DNA of 64,000 nucleotides. Source: Luteimonas colneyensis. Its GTDB lineage: Bacteria > Pseudomonadota > Gammaproteobacteria > Xanthomonadales > Xanthomonadaceae. Below are positions 49,638-59,381 of this stretch, piece after piece (the stretch's first letter is position 1; each line of letters opens with the position of its first letter). The notes below the pieces were generated by a model. The model was not told the origin of the DNA. It saw nothing but the letters and a program-made list of their open reading frames with translations, and did no database searches. Made by a program: the position numbers and the translations under genes. The stretch is from the NCBI RefSeq assembly GCF_014836665.1, contig NZ_JACSQJ010000001.1, positions 436,387-500,386 on the forward strand, read 5' to 3'.

Positions 49638-50555
49638 TTGGACCGGATTACCAGCATGCGCGTCTTCGTCCGCGCCGCGACCGACGGCAGCCTGTCCGCG
49701 GCGGCCCGCCACCTCGGCATGTCGCCGGCGATGGCGACCAAGCACGTCAACGCGCTCGAGGCCCGCCTGGGCGTGAAGCTGTTCCACCGCAGCACGCGCC
49801 GCCTGGCCCTGACCGAGGCCGGCAGCGACTACCTCGAGGCCTGCCTGCGGATCCTGCCCGACATCGACGAGGCGGAGGCCGCGGTCGCCTCGCAGCGGAT
49901 CAAGGCCAGCGGCCTGCTGCGCATGAACGTCCCCCTGTCCTTCGGGCGCTGCTTCGTGGCGCCGCTGGTGCCGGAGTTCTGCCGTCGCCATCCCGAGGTC
50001 ACGGTCGAGCTGAGCCTGAGCGACGCCGAACTCGACCTCGTCGCCGGCAGCTGGGACCTCGCCGTGCGCATCGGCCGGCTGGCGGACAGCCCGCTGCAGG
50101 CGCGGCGCCTGGGGGACAGCCCGATGCTGGTCTGTGCGTCCCCGTCCTACCTCGACGCGCGCGGCGTGCCGCGGCGGGTGGCCGACCTGGTGCAGCACAA
50201 CTGCCTGGGCTACACGCTCTCGGGCACGCAGGGGCGCGGGCACTGGGCCTTCGGCGTCAACGGCGACGTCCGCGTGCCGGCCAGCGGCAACCTGCTGGCC
50301 AACAACGGCGACGCCCTGCTGGCGGCGGCGGTGCGCGGCCAGGGGATCATCTACCAGCCGGAATTCATCGTGGAAGCGGCGCTGGCGCGCGGCGAGCTCA
50401 CGGTGCTGGAGCTCGACCGGCCGTGCGTCGAGCTGGGCGGCATCCACGTGCTCTATCCGCCCGACCGCCGGCCACCGGCCAAGGTGCGGGTGATGATCGA
50501 CTACCTGGCCGAAGCCTTTGCCAACGGGCGTCCGGAAATTCCGCCGCCGCGCTGA
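49638..50555 (+). CDS. LysR-family transcriptional regulator
   Basis: A 305-residue regulator. It starts at a TTG at 49,638 (DRITSMRVFVRAATDG) with CAGGGG upstream; the next in-frame Met is six residues later. The helix-turn-helix is AAARHLGMSPAMATKHVNAL, then RSTRRLALTEAG. LysR regulators often control the gene they diverge from, so it probably regulates the LigB-SDR-AKR run through the 38-base spacer. Confidence 0.93.
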   Translation: MDRITSMRVFVRAATDGSLSAAARHLGMSPAMATKHVNALEARLGVKLFHRSTRRLALTEAGSDYLEACLRILPDIDEAEAAVASQRIKASGLLRMNVPLSFGRCFVAPLVPEFCRRHPEVTVELSLSDAELDLVAGSWDLAVRIGRLADSPLQARRLGDSPMLVCASPSYLDARGVPRRVADLVQHNCLGYTLSGTQGRGHWAFGVNGDVRVPASGNLLANNGDALLAAAVRGQGIIYQPEFIVEAALARGELTVLELDRPCVELGGIHVLYPPDRRPPAKVRVMIDYLAEAFANGRPEIPPPR

Positions 50556-50595
50556 GGCGGATGGCCCGCGACCGGAGCCGGACCGCAACGCCGAG

Positions 50596-51126
50596 TCAGA
50601 GCGTGGCGGTCACCTCCGCGCCGCGCGCGGCCAGCAGTTCGCTGGCCCGCTGCTGCTCGTCCTTGGACAGCGCGTGCACCACGACGGTGGTGCGCCGCGC
50701 CTCCATGGCGTCGTGCGTGGCCTGGACGTAGCGGTCGTGGTCCGGGCGGATCGATACCAGGCCGCCGAGCAGCAGGCCACCCACGGTGGCGAAGGCGATC
50801 GTCGCCGCGGCCGCGGCCACGGGCGAACGGGTCACGAACGGCAGCCCGGCCCACATCATGATCCCGAACGCGATCGCACCCAGGATCGCGCCGACGATGC
50901 CCAGCTTCACGTGCGCCACCACGATGGTGCGCCAGATGCCCCTGCCCTCCGGCTCCAGCTTGATGTTCGCGTCAGGCTCGTCGGGACCGACCACCTTGAC
51001 CTGCTGCGGCTGCAGGCCGGCTTCCGAGAGTAGCGCGGCCGCGGCGGCGCGCGCGTCGGCACTGCTGTCGAACACGGCGGCGAGCTTGCTGTTCGAGACC
51101 TCTCCGGTCAGCGGATTGTCGGACAC
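50596..51126 (-). CDS. Membrane protein, unknown
   Basis: A 176-residue protein with a soluble N-terminal part (KLAAVFDSSADARAAAAALL), two helices (VKLGIVGAILGAIAFGIMMWAG and AAAAATIAFATVGGLLLGGL) and a short soluble C-terminus. The halves around the helices resemble small ligand-binding or ferredoxin-like folds. Family not recognised. It is convergent with the LysR gene. Confidence 0.65.
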   Translation of the reverse strand: MSDNPLTGEVSNSKLAAVFDSSADARAAAAALLSEAGLQPQQVKVVGPDEPDANIKLEPEGRGIWRTIVVAHVKLGIVGAILGAIAFGIMMWAGLPFVTRSPVAAAAATIAFATVGGLLLGGLVSIRPDHDRYVQATHDAMEARRTTVVVHALSKDEQQRASELLAARGAEVTATL

Positions 51127-51201
51127 GGCGCTGGCTCCTGGTGGGCTGCGCCGATGATGGCAAGGGCTTCGTCCCGCCCGCGTGAGCGGTCGCGTGCGTC
51201 C

Positions 51202-51438
51202 TCAGCCGCAGCCGCCGCAGCAGGTGCTGCCGCCGCTGACGTGCAGCTCCTGCACGACCGGCTGGACCGCGTAACCGGCCTGGCGCAGCGCAGCGGCGAC
51301 CTGCTCGCTGCTGGCGCTGGAGATCACGTCCAGGCGTCCGCTGGCACCGTCGAGGGCGATCTTCGCGTCGGGATCGAGCGGGCGAAGCGCCGTGGCGAGC
51401 GTGGCGGCGTCGGGCCGGGCGTCGAGTTCGAACTGCAT
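51202..51438 (-). CDS. HMA-like small protein with cysteine-rich tail
   Basis: A 78-residue protein whose first 60 residues (FELDARPDAATLATALRPL and RLDVISSASSEQVAAALRQA) follow the ferredoxin-like fold of heavy-metal-associated domains. The usual N-terminal CxxC metal site is absent, and instead the C-terminus ends STCCGGCG. This could be a metal site moved to the tail. No metal gene lies next to it. Confidence 0.7.
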   Translation of the reverse strand: MQFELDARPDAATLATALRPLDPDAKIALDGASGRLDVISSASSEQVAAALRQAGYAVQPVVQELHVSGGSTCCGGCG

Positions 51439-51578
51439 GTGGCTCTCCAGTCATGGCGCCGGCATCCCCGGCGGCGGCCATGGTCGGCGCCGCCCCGCCG
51501 CGCGTCCTTGACCCGGGTCAAGCGCGTCGCGGTCCTGCGCTATCGTGGGCGCGCCCGCCTGCATGAGAGGAGCGCCAC

Positions 51579-52466
51579 ATGGCCCGCCTGACCGCGAAGG
51601 ACTTCCCGCCCGAATTGCTCGAGCTCTACGACGGCTACGTGCATGGCCGCATCAGCCGCCGGCAGTTCCTGGACCGTGCCGGGGCACTGGCGATCGGCGG
51701 CATGAGCGCCGTCGCCATCCTGGCCGCGCTGAGCCCGGACTATGCGCTGGCCCAGCAGGTCCGGTTCACCGATCCCGCCATCCGCGCGGACTACATCACC
51801 TATCCGTCGCCGAAGGGCCATGGCCAGGTGCGCGGCTACCTGGTGCTGCCGGTCGGCGCGGAAGGCCCGGTGCCGGGCGTGGTGGTGGTGCACGAGAACC
51901 GCGGCCTCAATCCCTACATCGAGGACGTCGCCCGGCGCGTGGCCAAGGCCGGCTTCGCGGCGCTGGCGCCCGACGGCCTGAGTTCCGTCGGCGGCTACCC
52001 CGGCAACGACGAGCGCGGCCGCGAGCTGCAGGCGAAGGTCGACCCCGAAAAGCTCATGAACGACTTCTTCGCCGCCATCGAGTTTCTGATGGCCGATGCG
52101 CGCACCACGGACAAGGTCGGCATCACCGGCTTCTGCTATGGCGGCGGCGTGTCGCACGCGGCGGCGGTGGCCTATCCCGAGCTGGCCGCGGCCGTGCCCT
52201 TCTACGGCCGCCAGGCCAGGCCTGAAGACGTGCCGCGCATCCAGGCGCCGCTGCTGATCCACTTCGCCGAGACCGACGAGCGCGTCAACGCGACGTGGCC
52301 GGCCTACGAGGCCGCGCTGCGGGCGGCGGGCACGGAATACGAAGCCCACGTGTATCCCGGCACGCAGCACGGCTTCCACAACGATTCGACGCCGCGCTAC
52401 GACGAGGCGGCGGCGAAGCTGGCCTGGGAGCGCACGATCGCCTGGTTCAGGCGCCACCTGGCCTGA
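51579..52466 (+). CDS. Exported dienelactone hydrolase-family protein
   Basis: A 295-residue protein with a Tat-like N-terminus (ISRRQFLDRAGALAIGG), then a dienelactone hydrolase fold: VVVHENRGLNPYIEDVARR, the nucleophile Cys in ITGFCYGGGVSH, and the catalytic His in PGTQHGFHND. It resembles E. coli YghX. Dienelactone hydrolases work on catechol breakdown products, but the Tat signal would send this one to the periplasm, so the substrate is probably different. Confidence 0.88.
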   Translation: MARLTAKDFPPELLELYDGYVHGRISRRQFLDRAGALAIGGMSAVAILAALSPDYALAQQVRFTDPAIRADYITYPSPKGHGQVRGYLVLPVGAEGPVPGVVVVHENRGLNPYIEDVARRVAKAGFAALAPDGLSSVGGYPGNDERGRELQAKVDPEKLMNDFFAAIEFLMADARTTDKVGITGFCYGGGVSHAAAVAYPELAAAVPFYGRQARPEDVPRIQAPLLIHFAETDERVNATWPAYEAALRAAGTEYEAHVYPGTQHGFHNDSTPRYDEAAAKLAWERTIAWFRRHLA

Positions 52467-52501
52467 GGCCGCCGGGCGCGGGCCCGGATGGGCGCCGGGC
52501 T

Positions 52502-53089
52502 CTAGCCCCGCATGATGGCGTGCAGCGCGGCGCCGGCCGCGACGCCAAGCAGCGCACCCGACAGCACCTCGGCCGGCAGGTGCCGGCGCAGGGCCAACCG
52601 CGACCAGGCCACCGCCACCGTCGCCGCCAGCAGCACGCCCGTCGCGGGCACGTGCGGCCAGGCGATGCAGGCCGCGAAGGCGGCGAAGGCGACATGCAGC
52701 GAACTCTTCAGCCAGCACCGCAGCAGGTGGCCGGCCAGCACGATCGCGCCCGACAGCGCGATCGTGGCGACGATGCCGGCATGCACGCCCGCCATCGCGA
52801 GGCCGGCCGCCAGCACGAACAACAGCCATGACGCGAAGCGGTTGAGCTGCGCGCGCTCGTGCCGCTGCGACGCGTCGACGTGTGCCCAGCGCCCCGAACG
52901 CGTCTTCAGTCCGCTGTAGAGCATCACCGCCGTCGCGGCCGCCGCGACCGAGGCGAGCGCCTGCCATCGCAGCGCCGGCGAAGCCGCGCCATCCGTGGCC
53001 ACCGCGGCCGCGGCCAGCATGGCCACCACCGGATGGACCAGGATCGACACCAGCCGGGCCACGCGCTGCGGCGCGCCCGGCTCAGGCAT
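52502..53089 (-). CDS. PAP2-like membrane phosphatase
   Basis: A 195-residue protein with about six helices. The PAP2 motif 3 is seen in SRLALRRHLPAEVLSGALLG, and SSLHVAFAAF could be motif 2; motif 1 is unclear. Members remove phosphate from undecaprenyl or phosphatidic lipids. The start at 53,089 overlaps the end of the acyltransferase gene by eight bases. Confidence 0.75.
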   Translation of the reverse strand: MPEPGAPQRVARLVSILVHPVVAMLAAAAVATDGAASPALRWQALASVAAAATAVMLYSGLKTRSGRWAHVDASQRHERAQLNRFASWLLFVLAAGLAMAGVHAGIVATIALSGAIVLAGHLLRCWLKSSLHVAFAAFAACIAWPHVPATGVLLAATVAVAWSRLALRRHLPAEVLSGALLGVAAGAALHAIMRG

Positions 53090-54365
53090 CGCCGCGTTTC
53101 CGCAGCCGCCGCGAGGCCAGCGCCACGCCCGCCAGTCCCACCAGCGCGCCCGGCCACACGCCCCAGACCAGCGCCGAGGCCAGGCCCAGGTACAGCGCCA
53201 GCCCGCCCAGCAGCACCGGCGCCAGGGCCTCGACGGCGGGCACCTCGCGCGTGCGCCGCAGTTCGTAGCGCACCACCAGTGCGACCAGCGGCGCCACCAC
53301 CAGCAGGCACAGCGCGATCCAGCCCGCGCGCCCGAGCCAGAAGCCGGGCTCTCCCGGAACGCCGGCATCGATCGGCAGCCCGAGCTTTTCGCCCAGCCAC
53401 GCGGCCGGAAGCTCGGCCAGCTTGTGCCAGAGATACAGCGGCATGCCGAGCGCGCCCAGCACCGCGATCACGCGCCCGAGCGCGCGGCCCGCCAGCAGGC
53501 GCCGCGCCACCGGCTCGAACGCGAGCACGGCGCCCACCTGCAGCCACATCACGCCGACCAGGGCCAGCGTCGGCGGCAGCATGTTGTTGCCCGCCAGCGC
53601 CACGCCGACCATCGCCACCGGATACCCGCTCGCCATCGCCCAGGCCAGCCATGCGCATCCGAGCAGCACCAGGCCCACGCCCGCGCGCACGCCGCGGAAG
53701 CGCCCGCGCTTCCACGCGATGCCGAGCTGCTGCGGCAGCAGCCAGACCACCAGCATGTTGAGCCAGGCGACGCCGGGCGGACTGTCGGCCACGCCGCGGC
53801 CCAGCCAGCGCAGCGCCTCCGGGGTCCACGCGCCGGCCCGCACCACGTCGAGCACCGCCGCCACCGCTACCAGCCCCAGCACCGCGCGCAGGCCGAAGCG
53901 CGCATCCAGGCGCAGGCACCACGGCAGCAGCGCCTGCACGGTGAGCAGCATCAGCAGGAACCAGAGATGGATCGTCAGCGACTGGTTGAACACGCCCAGC
54001 AGGCGTCCGCCGGTGAACAGCGACACCGCCGCCAGCGCCACCAGCACCGCCAGGTAGGTGACCGTCGGCCGCGCCAGGCCCAGCGCGCGCCCGGCCCACC
54101 ACTGCGCCTGCCGGTGCTGCCGCAGCCGCCGCGCCACGCCGTCGGCGCTGACCGCGGCGGACACGAACACGAACAGCGGCACCACCTGCACCAGCCAGGT
54201 CAGGACGCCGGCCATATCCCAGATGCCGAGCAGGTGGTCGGTGTCGACCAGCTGCCCGTCGGCCAGCCGAGGCAGGGTCGCGACCCAGTGCCCGAGCACC
54301 ACCACCAGCAGCGCGCAGGCACGCAGGGCGTCGGGATACGGGTCGCGATCGAATGCCTGTGCCAT
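53082..54365 (-). CDS. Acyltransferase 3-family membrane protein
   Basis: A 427-residue protein with about ten helices. The N-terminus LRACALLVVVLGHWVA contains the family His, followed by a series of hydrophobic helices to LGALGMPLYLWHKL, the usual acyltransferase 3 late motif. It probably transfers acyl or acetyl groups to an envelope sugar or lipid. It is upstream of and coupled to the PAP2-like gene, divergent from fdnG. Confidence 0.85.
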   Translation of the reverse strand: MAQAFDRDPYPDALRACALLVVVLGHWVATLPRLADGQLVDTDHLLGIWDMAGVLTWLVQVVPLFVFVSAAVSADGVARRLRQHRQAQWWAGRALGLARPTVTYLAVLVALAAVSLFTGGRLLGVFNQSLTIHLWFLLMLLTVQALLPWCLRLDARFGLRAVLGLVAVAAVLDVVRAGAWTPEALRWLGRGVADSPPGVAWLNMLVVWLLPQQLGIAWKRGRFRGVRAGVGLVLLGCAWLAWAMASGYPVAMVGVALAGNNMLPPTLALVGVMWLQVGAVLAFEPVARRLLAGRALGRVIAVLGALGMPLYLWHKLAELPAAWLGEKLGLPIDAGVPGEPGFWLGRAGWIALCLLVVAPLVALVVRYELRRTREVPAVEALAPVLLGGLALYLGLASALVWGVWPGALVGLAGVALASRRLRKRGDA

Positions 54366-54450
54366 GGGGTCTCCGCGTGACGGGGTCGCCGCATCTTACG
54401 GGGCCGCGATAGAGCCCACCTATTGCCCGCCAACGGCTTCCGCCGCCGCG

Positions 54451-54479
54451 TTTACCTTGCAACCTGCCCGGACTATGCT
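54451..54479 (+). promoter_or_regulatory. Putative sigma-70 promoter of fdnG
   Basis: TTTACC (54,451-54,456) and TATGCT (54,474-54,479) are separated by 17 bases and each match four of six consensus positions. Transcription would start about 54,486, leaving an 80-base leader. I see no FNR-type TTGAT-N4-ATCAA near it. Confidence 0.45.
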
Positions 54480-54565
54480 GGGGCGTGCCTGCGCGGAACG
54501 CGCGCACAAGCCAAGGTGGCCCGGCACGCCGGGCCTTCCAGCCACCACGACTCGAGGATCGCTTC

Positions 54566-57500
54566 ATGGTCAACATGAATCGACGGCAGTTCCTCAAGGT
54601 CTCGGGCACCGGCCTCGCCGGTTCCAGCCTGGCCCTGCTCGGCGCCAGTCCGGCGCCGGCCATGGCCGAAGTCCGCCAGTTCAAGCTGGCGCGGATGACC
54701 GAGACCCGGAACACCTGTCCCTACTGTTCGGTTGCCTGCGGCCTGCTGATGTACGGCCTTGGCGACGGCGCGAAGAACGCCGCCTCCGCCATCGTCCACA
54801 TCGAGGGCGATCCCGACCACCCGGTGAACCGCGGCACGCTGTGCCCCAAGGGTGCCGGACTGATCGACTTCATCCACAGTCCGAACCGGCTGAAGCAGCC
54901 CGAATACCGGGCGCCCGGCTCCGACACCTGGGAGCCGATCGGCTGGGACGACGCGCTCGACCGCATCGCACGCCTGATGAAGGACGACCGCGACGCCAAC
55001 TTCGTGGCGCAGACGCCCGAGGGCCGCACCGTCAACCGCTGGATCACCACCGGCATGCTCGCGGCCTCGGCCACCAGCAACGAGACGGCCTACATCACCC
55101 ACAAGGTCGCGCGCTCGCTCGGCCTGCTCGCATTCGACAACCAGGCCCGCGTTTGACACGGCCCGACGGTGGCAGGTCTTGCCCCGACGTTTGGCCGTGG
55201 AGCGATGACGAACCATTGGGTCGACATCAAGAACGCGGACGTGGTCCTGATCATGGGCGGCAACGCAGCCGAGGCCCATCCCTGCGGGTTCAAATGGGTC
55301 ACCGAGGCCAAGGCGCACAACGGCGCCAAGCTGGTCGTGGTCGACCCGCGGTTCAACCGCTCGGCGTCGGTCGCGGACTACTACGCGCCGATCCGCACCG
55401 GCACGGACATCGTGTTCCTGGGCGCGGCGATCAGCAACCTGATCGAGACCGACCGCATCCAGCACGAGTACGTCCGCAACTACACGGACATGACCTTCAT
55501 CGTGCGCGAGGACTTCGCGTTCGACGGCGGCCTCTATTCCGGCTACGACGCGGAGCGCCGGCGCTACGACAAGGCCACCTGGGACTACGAGCGCGGCGAC
55601 GACGGCTTCGTGGTCACCGACCCGACGATGCAGCACCCGCGCTGCGTCTACCAGCTGCTGCGCAAGCACTACGCGCGCTACACGCCGGAGATGGTCGAAC
55701 GCGTCTGCGGCACCACCCAGGAGCAGTTCCACGCCGTGGTCGACCTGCTGGCGTCCACCGCCAGCCCCGACCGCGCCGGCACCATCCTGTACGCGCTGGG
55801 CTGGACCCAGCACTCCATCGGCTCGCAGATCATCCGCACCGGCGCGATGCTGCAGCTGCTGCTGGGCAACATCGGCATCGCCGGCGGCGGCATGAACGCG
55901 CTGCGCGGGCACTCCAACATCCAGGGGCTCACCGACCTGGGGCTGATGTCGAACCTGCTGCCGGGCTACCTGACGCTGCCCAACGAGCACGAGCAGGAGT
56001 ACGGCACCTACATCGCCTCGCGCACGCTCAAGCCTTTGCGTGAGAACCAGCTCAGCTACTGGCAGCACTACCCGAAGTTCCACGTCAGCCTGATGAAGGC
56101 GTGGTATGGCGACGCCGCCACCGCGGAGAACGACTGGGCCTTCGACTACCTGCCCAAGCTCGACAAGCCCTACGACATGCTCCAGACCTACGAGCTGATG
56201 GACCAGGGCAAGGTCAACGGCTACATCTGCCAGGGCTTCAACCCGCTGGCGGCGGCGCCGAACAAGGCCAAGATGATCTCGGCGCTGTCGAAGCTGAAGT
56301 TCATGGTGGTCATGGACCCGCTGGCGACCGATACCTCCGAGTTCTGGAGGAACTTCGGCGACGCCAACGACGTCGACCCGTCGGCCATCCAGACCGAGGT
56401 CTTCCGCCTGCCGACCAGCTGCTTCGCCGAGGAGGAAGGCGCGCTGGTGAACTCCGGCCGCTGGCTGCAGTGGCACTGGAAGGGCGCCGAGCCGCCGGGC
56501 CTGGCCAGGACCGACATCGCGATCATGGCCGGGCTGTTCCTGCGGATGCGCGGGCTGTACCAGGCCGAGGGCGGCGCGTTCCCGGACCCGATCCTCAACC
56601 TGACCTGGCAGTACGCACAGCCCGCGCACCCGAGCGCGTCGGAGCTGGCGATGGAGTACAACGGGCGGGCCCTGCAGGACCTGGCCGACCCGCGCGACCC
56701 GACCCGCATCACCCGCCGCCGCGGCGAGCAGGTCTCGGGCTTCGGCGAGCTGCGCGACGACGGCAGCACGTCCAGCGGCTGCTGGATCTACGCCGGTGCC
56801 TGGACCCAGGACGGCAACATGATGGCGCGGCGCGACAACAGCGACCCGACCGGCATCGGCCAGACCCTGAAGTGGGCCTGGGCGTGGCCGGCCAACCGCC
56901 GCATCCTCTACAACCGCGCCTCCGCGGATCCGTCCGGCAAGCCCTTCGACCCGAAGCGGCCGCTGGTGTGGTGGAACGGCACCGCCTGGACCGGCGCCGA
57001 CGTGCCGGACTTCAAGGCCGACGAGGACCCCGCCGGCGGAATGAGCCCCTTCATCATGAACCCCGAGGGCGTCGCACGGTTCTTCGCCCGCGACGGCATG
57101 GCCGAAGGCCCGTTCCCCGAGCACTACGAGCCGTTCGAGACGCCGCTGGGCTACAACCCGCTCAGCCCCGACAACCCGCAGGCCACCAGCAACCCGGCCG
57201 CGCGCGTGTTCGAGGCCGACCTGGCGACGATGGGCAAGGTCGACGAGTTCCCGTACGTCGGCACCACCTACCGCCTGACCGAGCACTTCCACTACTGGAC
57301 CAAGCACGTCCGCCTCAACGCGATCCTGCAGCCGGAGCAGTTCGTCGAGATCGGCGAGGGCCTTGCGAAGGAGATCGGCGTGTCCCACGGCGACCGCGTG
57401 CGCGTCACGTCCAAGCGTGGGCACATCGTGGCGGTGGCGGTGGTGACCAAGCGCATCCGCGCGCTCCAGGTCGACGGCAAGACCCTGCACCACGTCGGCA

Positions 57501-57634
57501 TCCCGCTGCACTGGGGTCTGACCGGCCTCACCAAGCCGGGCTACCTGACCAATACCCTGACGCCATCGGTGGGCGACGGCAACTCGCAGACACCCGAGTT
57601 CAAGTCGTTCCTGGTGAACGTGGAAAAGGCATAG
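54566..57634 (+). CDS. fdnG: Formate dehydrogenase-N alpha subunit, selenocysteine-containing
   Basis: The catalytic subunit oxidises formate to CO2 with a molybdenum or tungsten bis-MGD cofactor and passes electrons to FdnH. Reading through the in-frame TGA at 55,154 (Sec197) gives 1,022 residues; E. coli FdnG is 1,015 with Sec196. The N-terminus [11 protein letters not shown] is a Tat signal. The [4Fe-4S] cysteines are in [10 protein letters not shown] and LCPKGAG. Downstream of the Sec, [20 protein letters not shown] matches E. coli FdnG closely. The start at 54,566 has GAGGA seven bases before it. The two halves show no other break, so this is not a pseudogene. Confidence 0.97.
55154..55199 (+). 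promoter_or_regulatory. Recoded UGA (Sec) and bacterial SECIS hairpin
   Basis: The Sec codon is TGA at 55,154-55,156. Directly after it, CACGGCC (55,157-55,163) pairs with GGCCGTG (55,193-55,199) over seven bases. Inside, GGCA (55,171-55,174) pairs with TGCC (55,180-55,183) around the loop GGTCT (55,175-55,179). The apical loop and the 18-base distance from the UGA resemble the E. coli fdhF SECIS, whose loop also contains GGUCU. SelB would bind this loop. Confidence 0.93.
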
Positions 57635-57644
57635 GAGCCCCGGC

Positions 57645-58613
57645 ATGGCATTGCAATCACTCGACATCAAGCGGCGCTCCGCGACCACCTACGCACCACC
57701 GGCCGTGCGCGAGCCGCACGCCGGCGGCTCGGTGGCCAAGCTGATCGACACCACCAAGTGCATCGGCTGCAAGGCCTGCCAGGTGGCGTGCATGGAGTGG
57801 AACGACCTGCGCGACGAGATCGGCAGCAACGTGGGCGTCTACGACAACCCGGCCGACCTCACCGCGCAGTCGTGGACGGTCATGCGCTTCGCCGAGCACG
57901 AGACCGAGGACGGCGGCCTGGAGTGGCTGATCCGCAAGGACGGCTGCATGCACTGCGAGGACCCGGGCTGCCTGAAGGCCTGCCCCTCGCCGGGCGCGAT
58001 CATCCAGTACGCCAACGGCATCGTGGATTTCCACGAGGAGAACTGCATCGGCTGCGGCTACTGCATCACCGGCTGTCCGTTCGACGTGCCGCGCATCTCG
58101 AAGAAGGACAACAAGGCCTACAAGTGCACGCTGTGCTCCGACCGCGTGGCGGTGGGCCAGTCGCCGGCCTGCGCCAAGGTCTGCCCGACCGGGGCGATCG
58201 TGTTCGGCACCAAGGAGGCGATGACCGACCACGCCGCCGGCCGCATCGTCGACCTGAAGTCGCGCGGCTTCGAGAACGCCGGCCTGTACGATCCGCAGGG
58301 CGTCGGCGGCACGCACGTGATGTACGTGCTGCACCACGCCGACCGCCCCGCCCTGTACAGCGGCCTGCCCGAAAACCCGACCATCAGCCCGATGGTGGCG
58401 CTGTGGAAGGGCGTGGCCAAGCCGATCGGGCTGGCGGCGATGGCCGTGACCGCTGTGATCGGGTTCTTCCACTTCATCCGCACCGGCCGACAGGTGGTGA
58501 CCGAGGTGGACGAGGCGGAAGCCGAAGCGTCGCTGGCCGACGGCCGTCCCGCGGGCGCCTACCCGCCCGGCACCTTCGAGCGCGCACGCGAAGAGGAGCA
58601 CCGCCATGACTGA
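57645..58613 (+). CDS. fdnH: Formate dehydrogenase-N beta subunit (iron-sulfur)
   Basis: A 322-residue electron carrier with four [4Fe-4S] cluster motifs: [46 protein letters not shown] and [22 protein letters not shown]-terminal helix ([17 protein letters not shown]) anchors it and should face the periplasm. The protein is 28 residues longer than E. coli FdnH. It starts ten bases after fdnG and overlaps fdnI by eight bases. Confidence 0.96.
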   Translation: MALQSLDIKRRSATTYAPPAVREPHAGGSVAKLIDTTKCIGCKACQVACMEWNDLRDEIGSNVGVYDNPADLTAQSWTVMRFAEHETEDGGLEWLIRKDGCMHCEDPGCLKACPSPGAIIQYANGIVDFHEENCIGCGYCITGCPFDVPRISKKDNKAYKCTLCSDRVAVGQSPACAKVCPTGAIVFGTKEAMTDHAAGRIVDLKSRGFENAGLYDPQGVGGTHVMYVLHHADRPALYSGLPENPTISPMVALWKGVAKPIGLAAMAVTAVIGFFHFIRTGRQVVTEVDEAEAEASLADGRPAGAYPPGTFERAREEEHRHD

Positions 58614-59265
58614 GCGCACCCCGGCCGACCGCGGGCATCCGCGCGAAATCGTCCGCTACACCGCCAACGAGCGCACCAACCACTGGCTGATCGCGATCGG
58701 CTTCCTGCTGGCCGGCCTGTCGGGGCTGGCCCTGTACCACCCGGCGATGAGCTGGCTCTACGCCCTGTTCGGCGGAGGGCCGTGGACGCGCGTGCTGCAT
58801 CCGTTCTTCGGCGTCTTCATGTTCGTGGTGTTCGTGCTGTTCGCCTGGCATATGGGCGGGTCCAACCGGATCGATGCGCGCGACCGCCAGTGGCTGCGGC
58901 AGATCGACGACGTCGCCGCCGGGCGCGAAGAGAAGCTGCCGGAGGTCGGGCGCTACAACGCCGGCCAGAAGGTCCTGTTCTGGGTGCTCGTGCTGTGCAT
59001 GCTCGGCCTGCTGGCGACCGGCATCGTGATGTGGCAGCCCTGGTTCGCGCCGGCCTTCCCGGTCACCGTCGTCCGCCTCGGCTCGGTGGTGCACGCGATC
59101 CTGGCGACGGTGCTCATCTGCCTGATCATCTTCCACGCCTACTCGGCGTTCTGGGTCAAGGGCTCGATGGGCGCGATGGTGCGCGGACGGGTGACGCGCG
59201 GCTGGGCCTGGAAGCACCACCGCGAGTGGCTGCGCGAGGTCGACCGCGACGCCGGCGCCAAGTGA
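58606..59265 (+). CDS. fdnI: Formate dehydrogenase-N gamma subunit (cytochrome b556)
   Basis: A 219-residue diheme cytochrome b that passes electrons to menaquinone or ubiquinone in the inner membrane. Four helices are seen, with histidines in [48 protein letters not shown] and the C-terminal HHREWLREV region. Length matches E. coli FdnI (217). The start overlaps fdnH. Confidence 0.95.
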   Translation: MTERTPADRGHPREIVRYTANERTNHWLIAIGFLLAGLSGLALYHPAMSWLYALFGGGPWTRVLHPFFGVFMFVVFVLFAWHMGGSNRIDARDRQWLRQIDDVAAGREEKLPEVGRYNAGQKVLFWVLVLCMLGLLATGIVMWQPWFAPAFPVTVVRLGSVVHAILATVLICLIIFHAYSAFWVKGSMGAMVRGRVTRGWAWKHHREWLREVDRDAGAK

Positions 59266-59271
59266 CGACAC

Positions 59272-59299
59272 GCCGGCCACGGCCTTTGCCGCGGCCGGC
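59272..59299 (+). terminator. Hairpin between fdnI and fdhE
   Basis: The 28-base hairpin pairs 11 of 12 positions around a short T-rich loop (59,272-59,299), seven bases after the fdnI stop. No T-run follows, so it may partly terminate or protect the fdnGHI transcript and lower fdhE-sel expression. Confidence 0.6.
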
Positions 59300-59381
59300 A
59301 CCGATGGCCTAACCTGCCCCACGGGGCACACCGGCGCGCCCCGCGGCGCGCCGTCCTTTTTCCACTGCCGACGGAGGCAAC

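Noticed and set aside
54566..57634. fdnG as two separate genes or a frameshifted pseudogene
   Set aside because: The second half continues in the same frame with FdnG-specific sequence after a single TGA, and the Sec machinery and SECIS are present.
54473..57688. A 1,071-codon open frame on the minus strand opposite fdnG
   Set aside because: It is a GC-rich shadow, low-complexity in composition, with no recognisable motif; fdnG on the plus strand has full family support.
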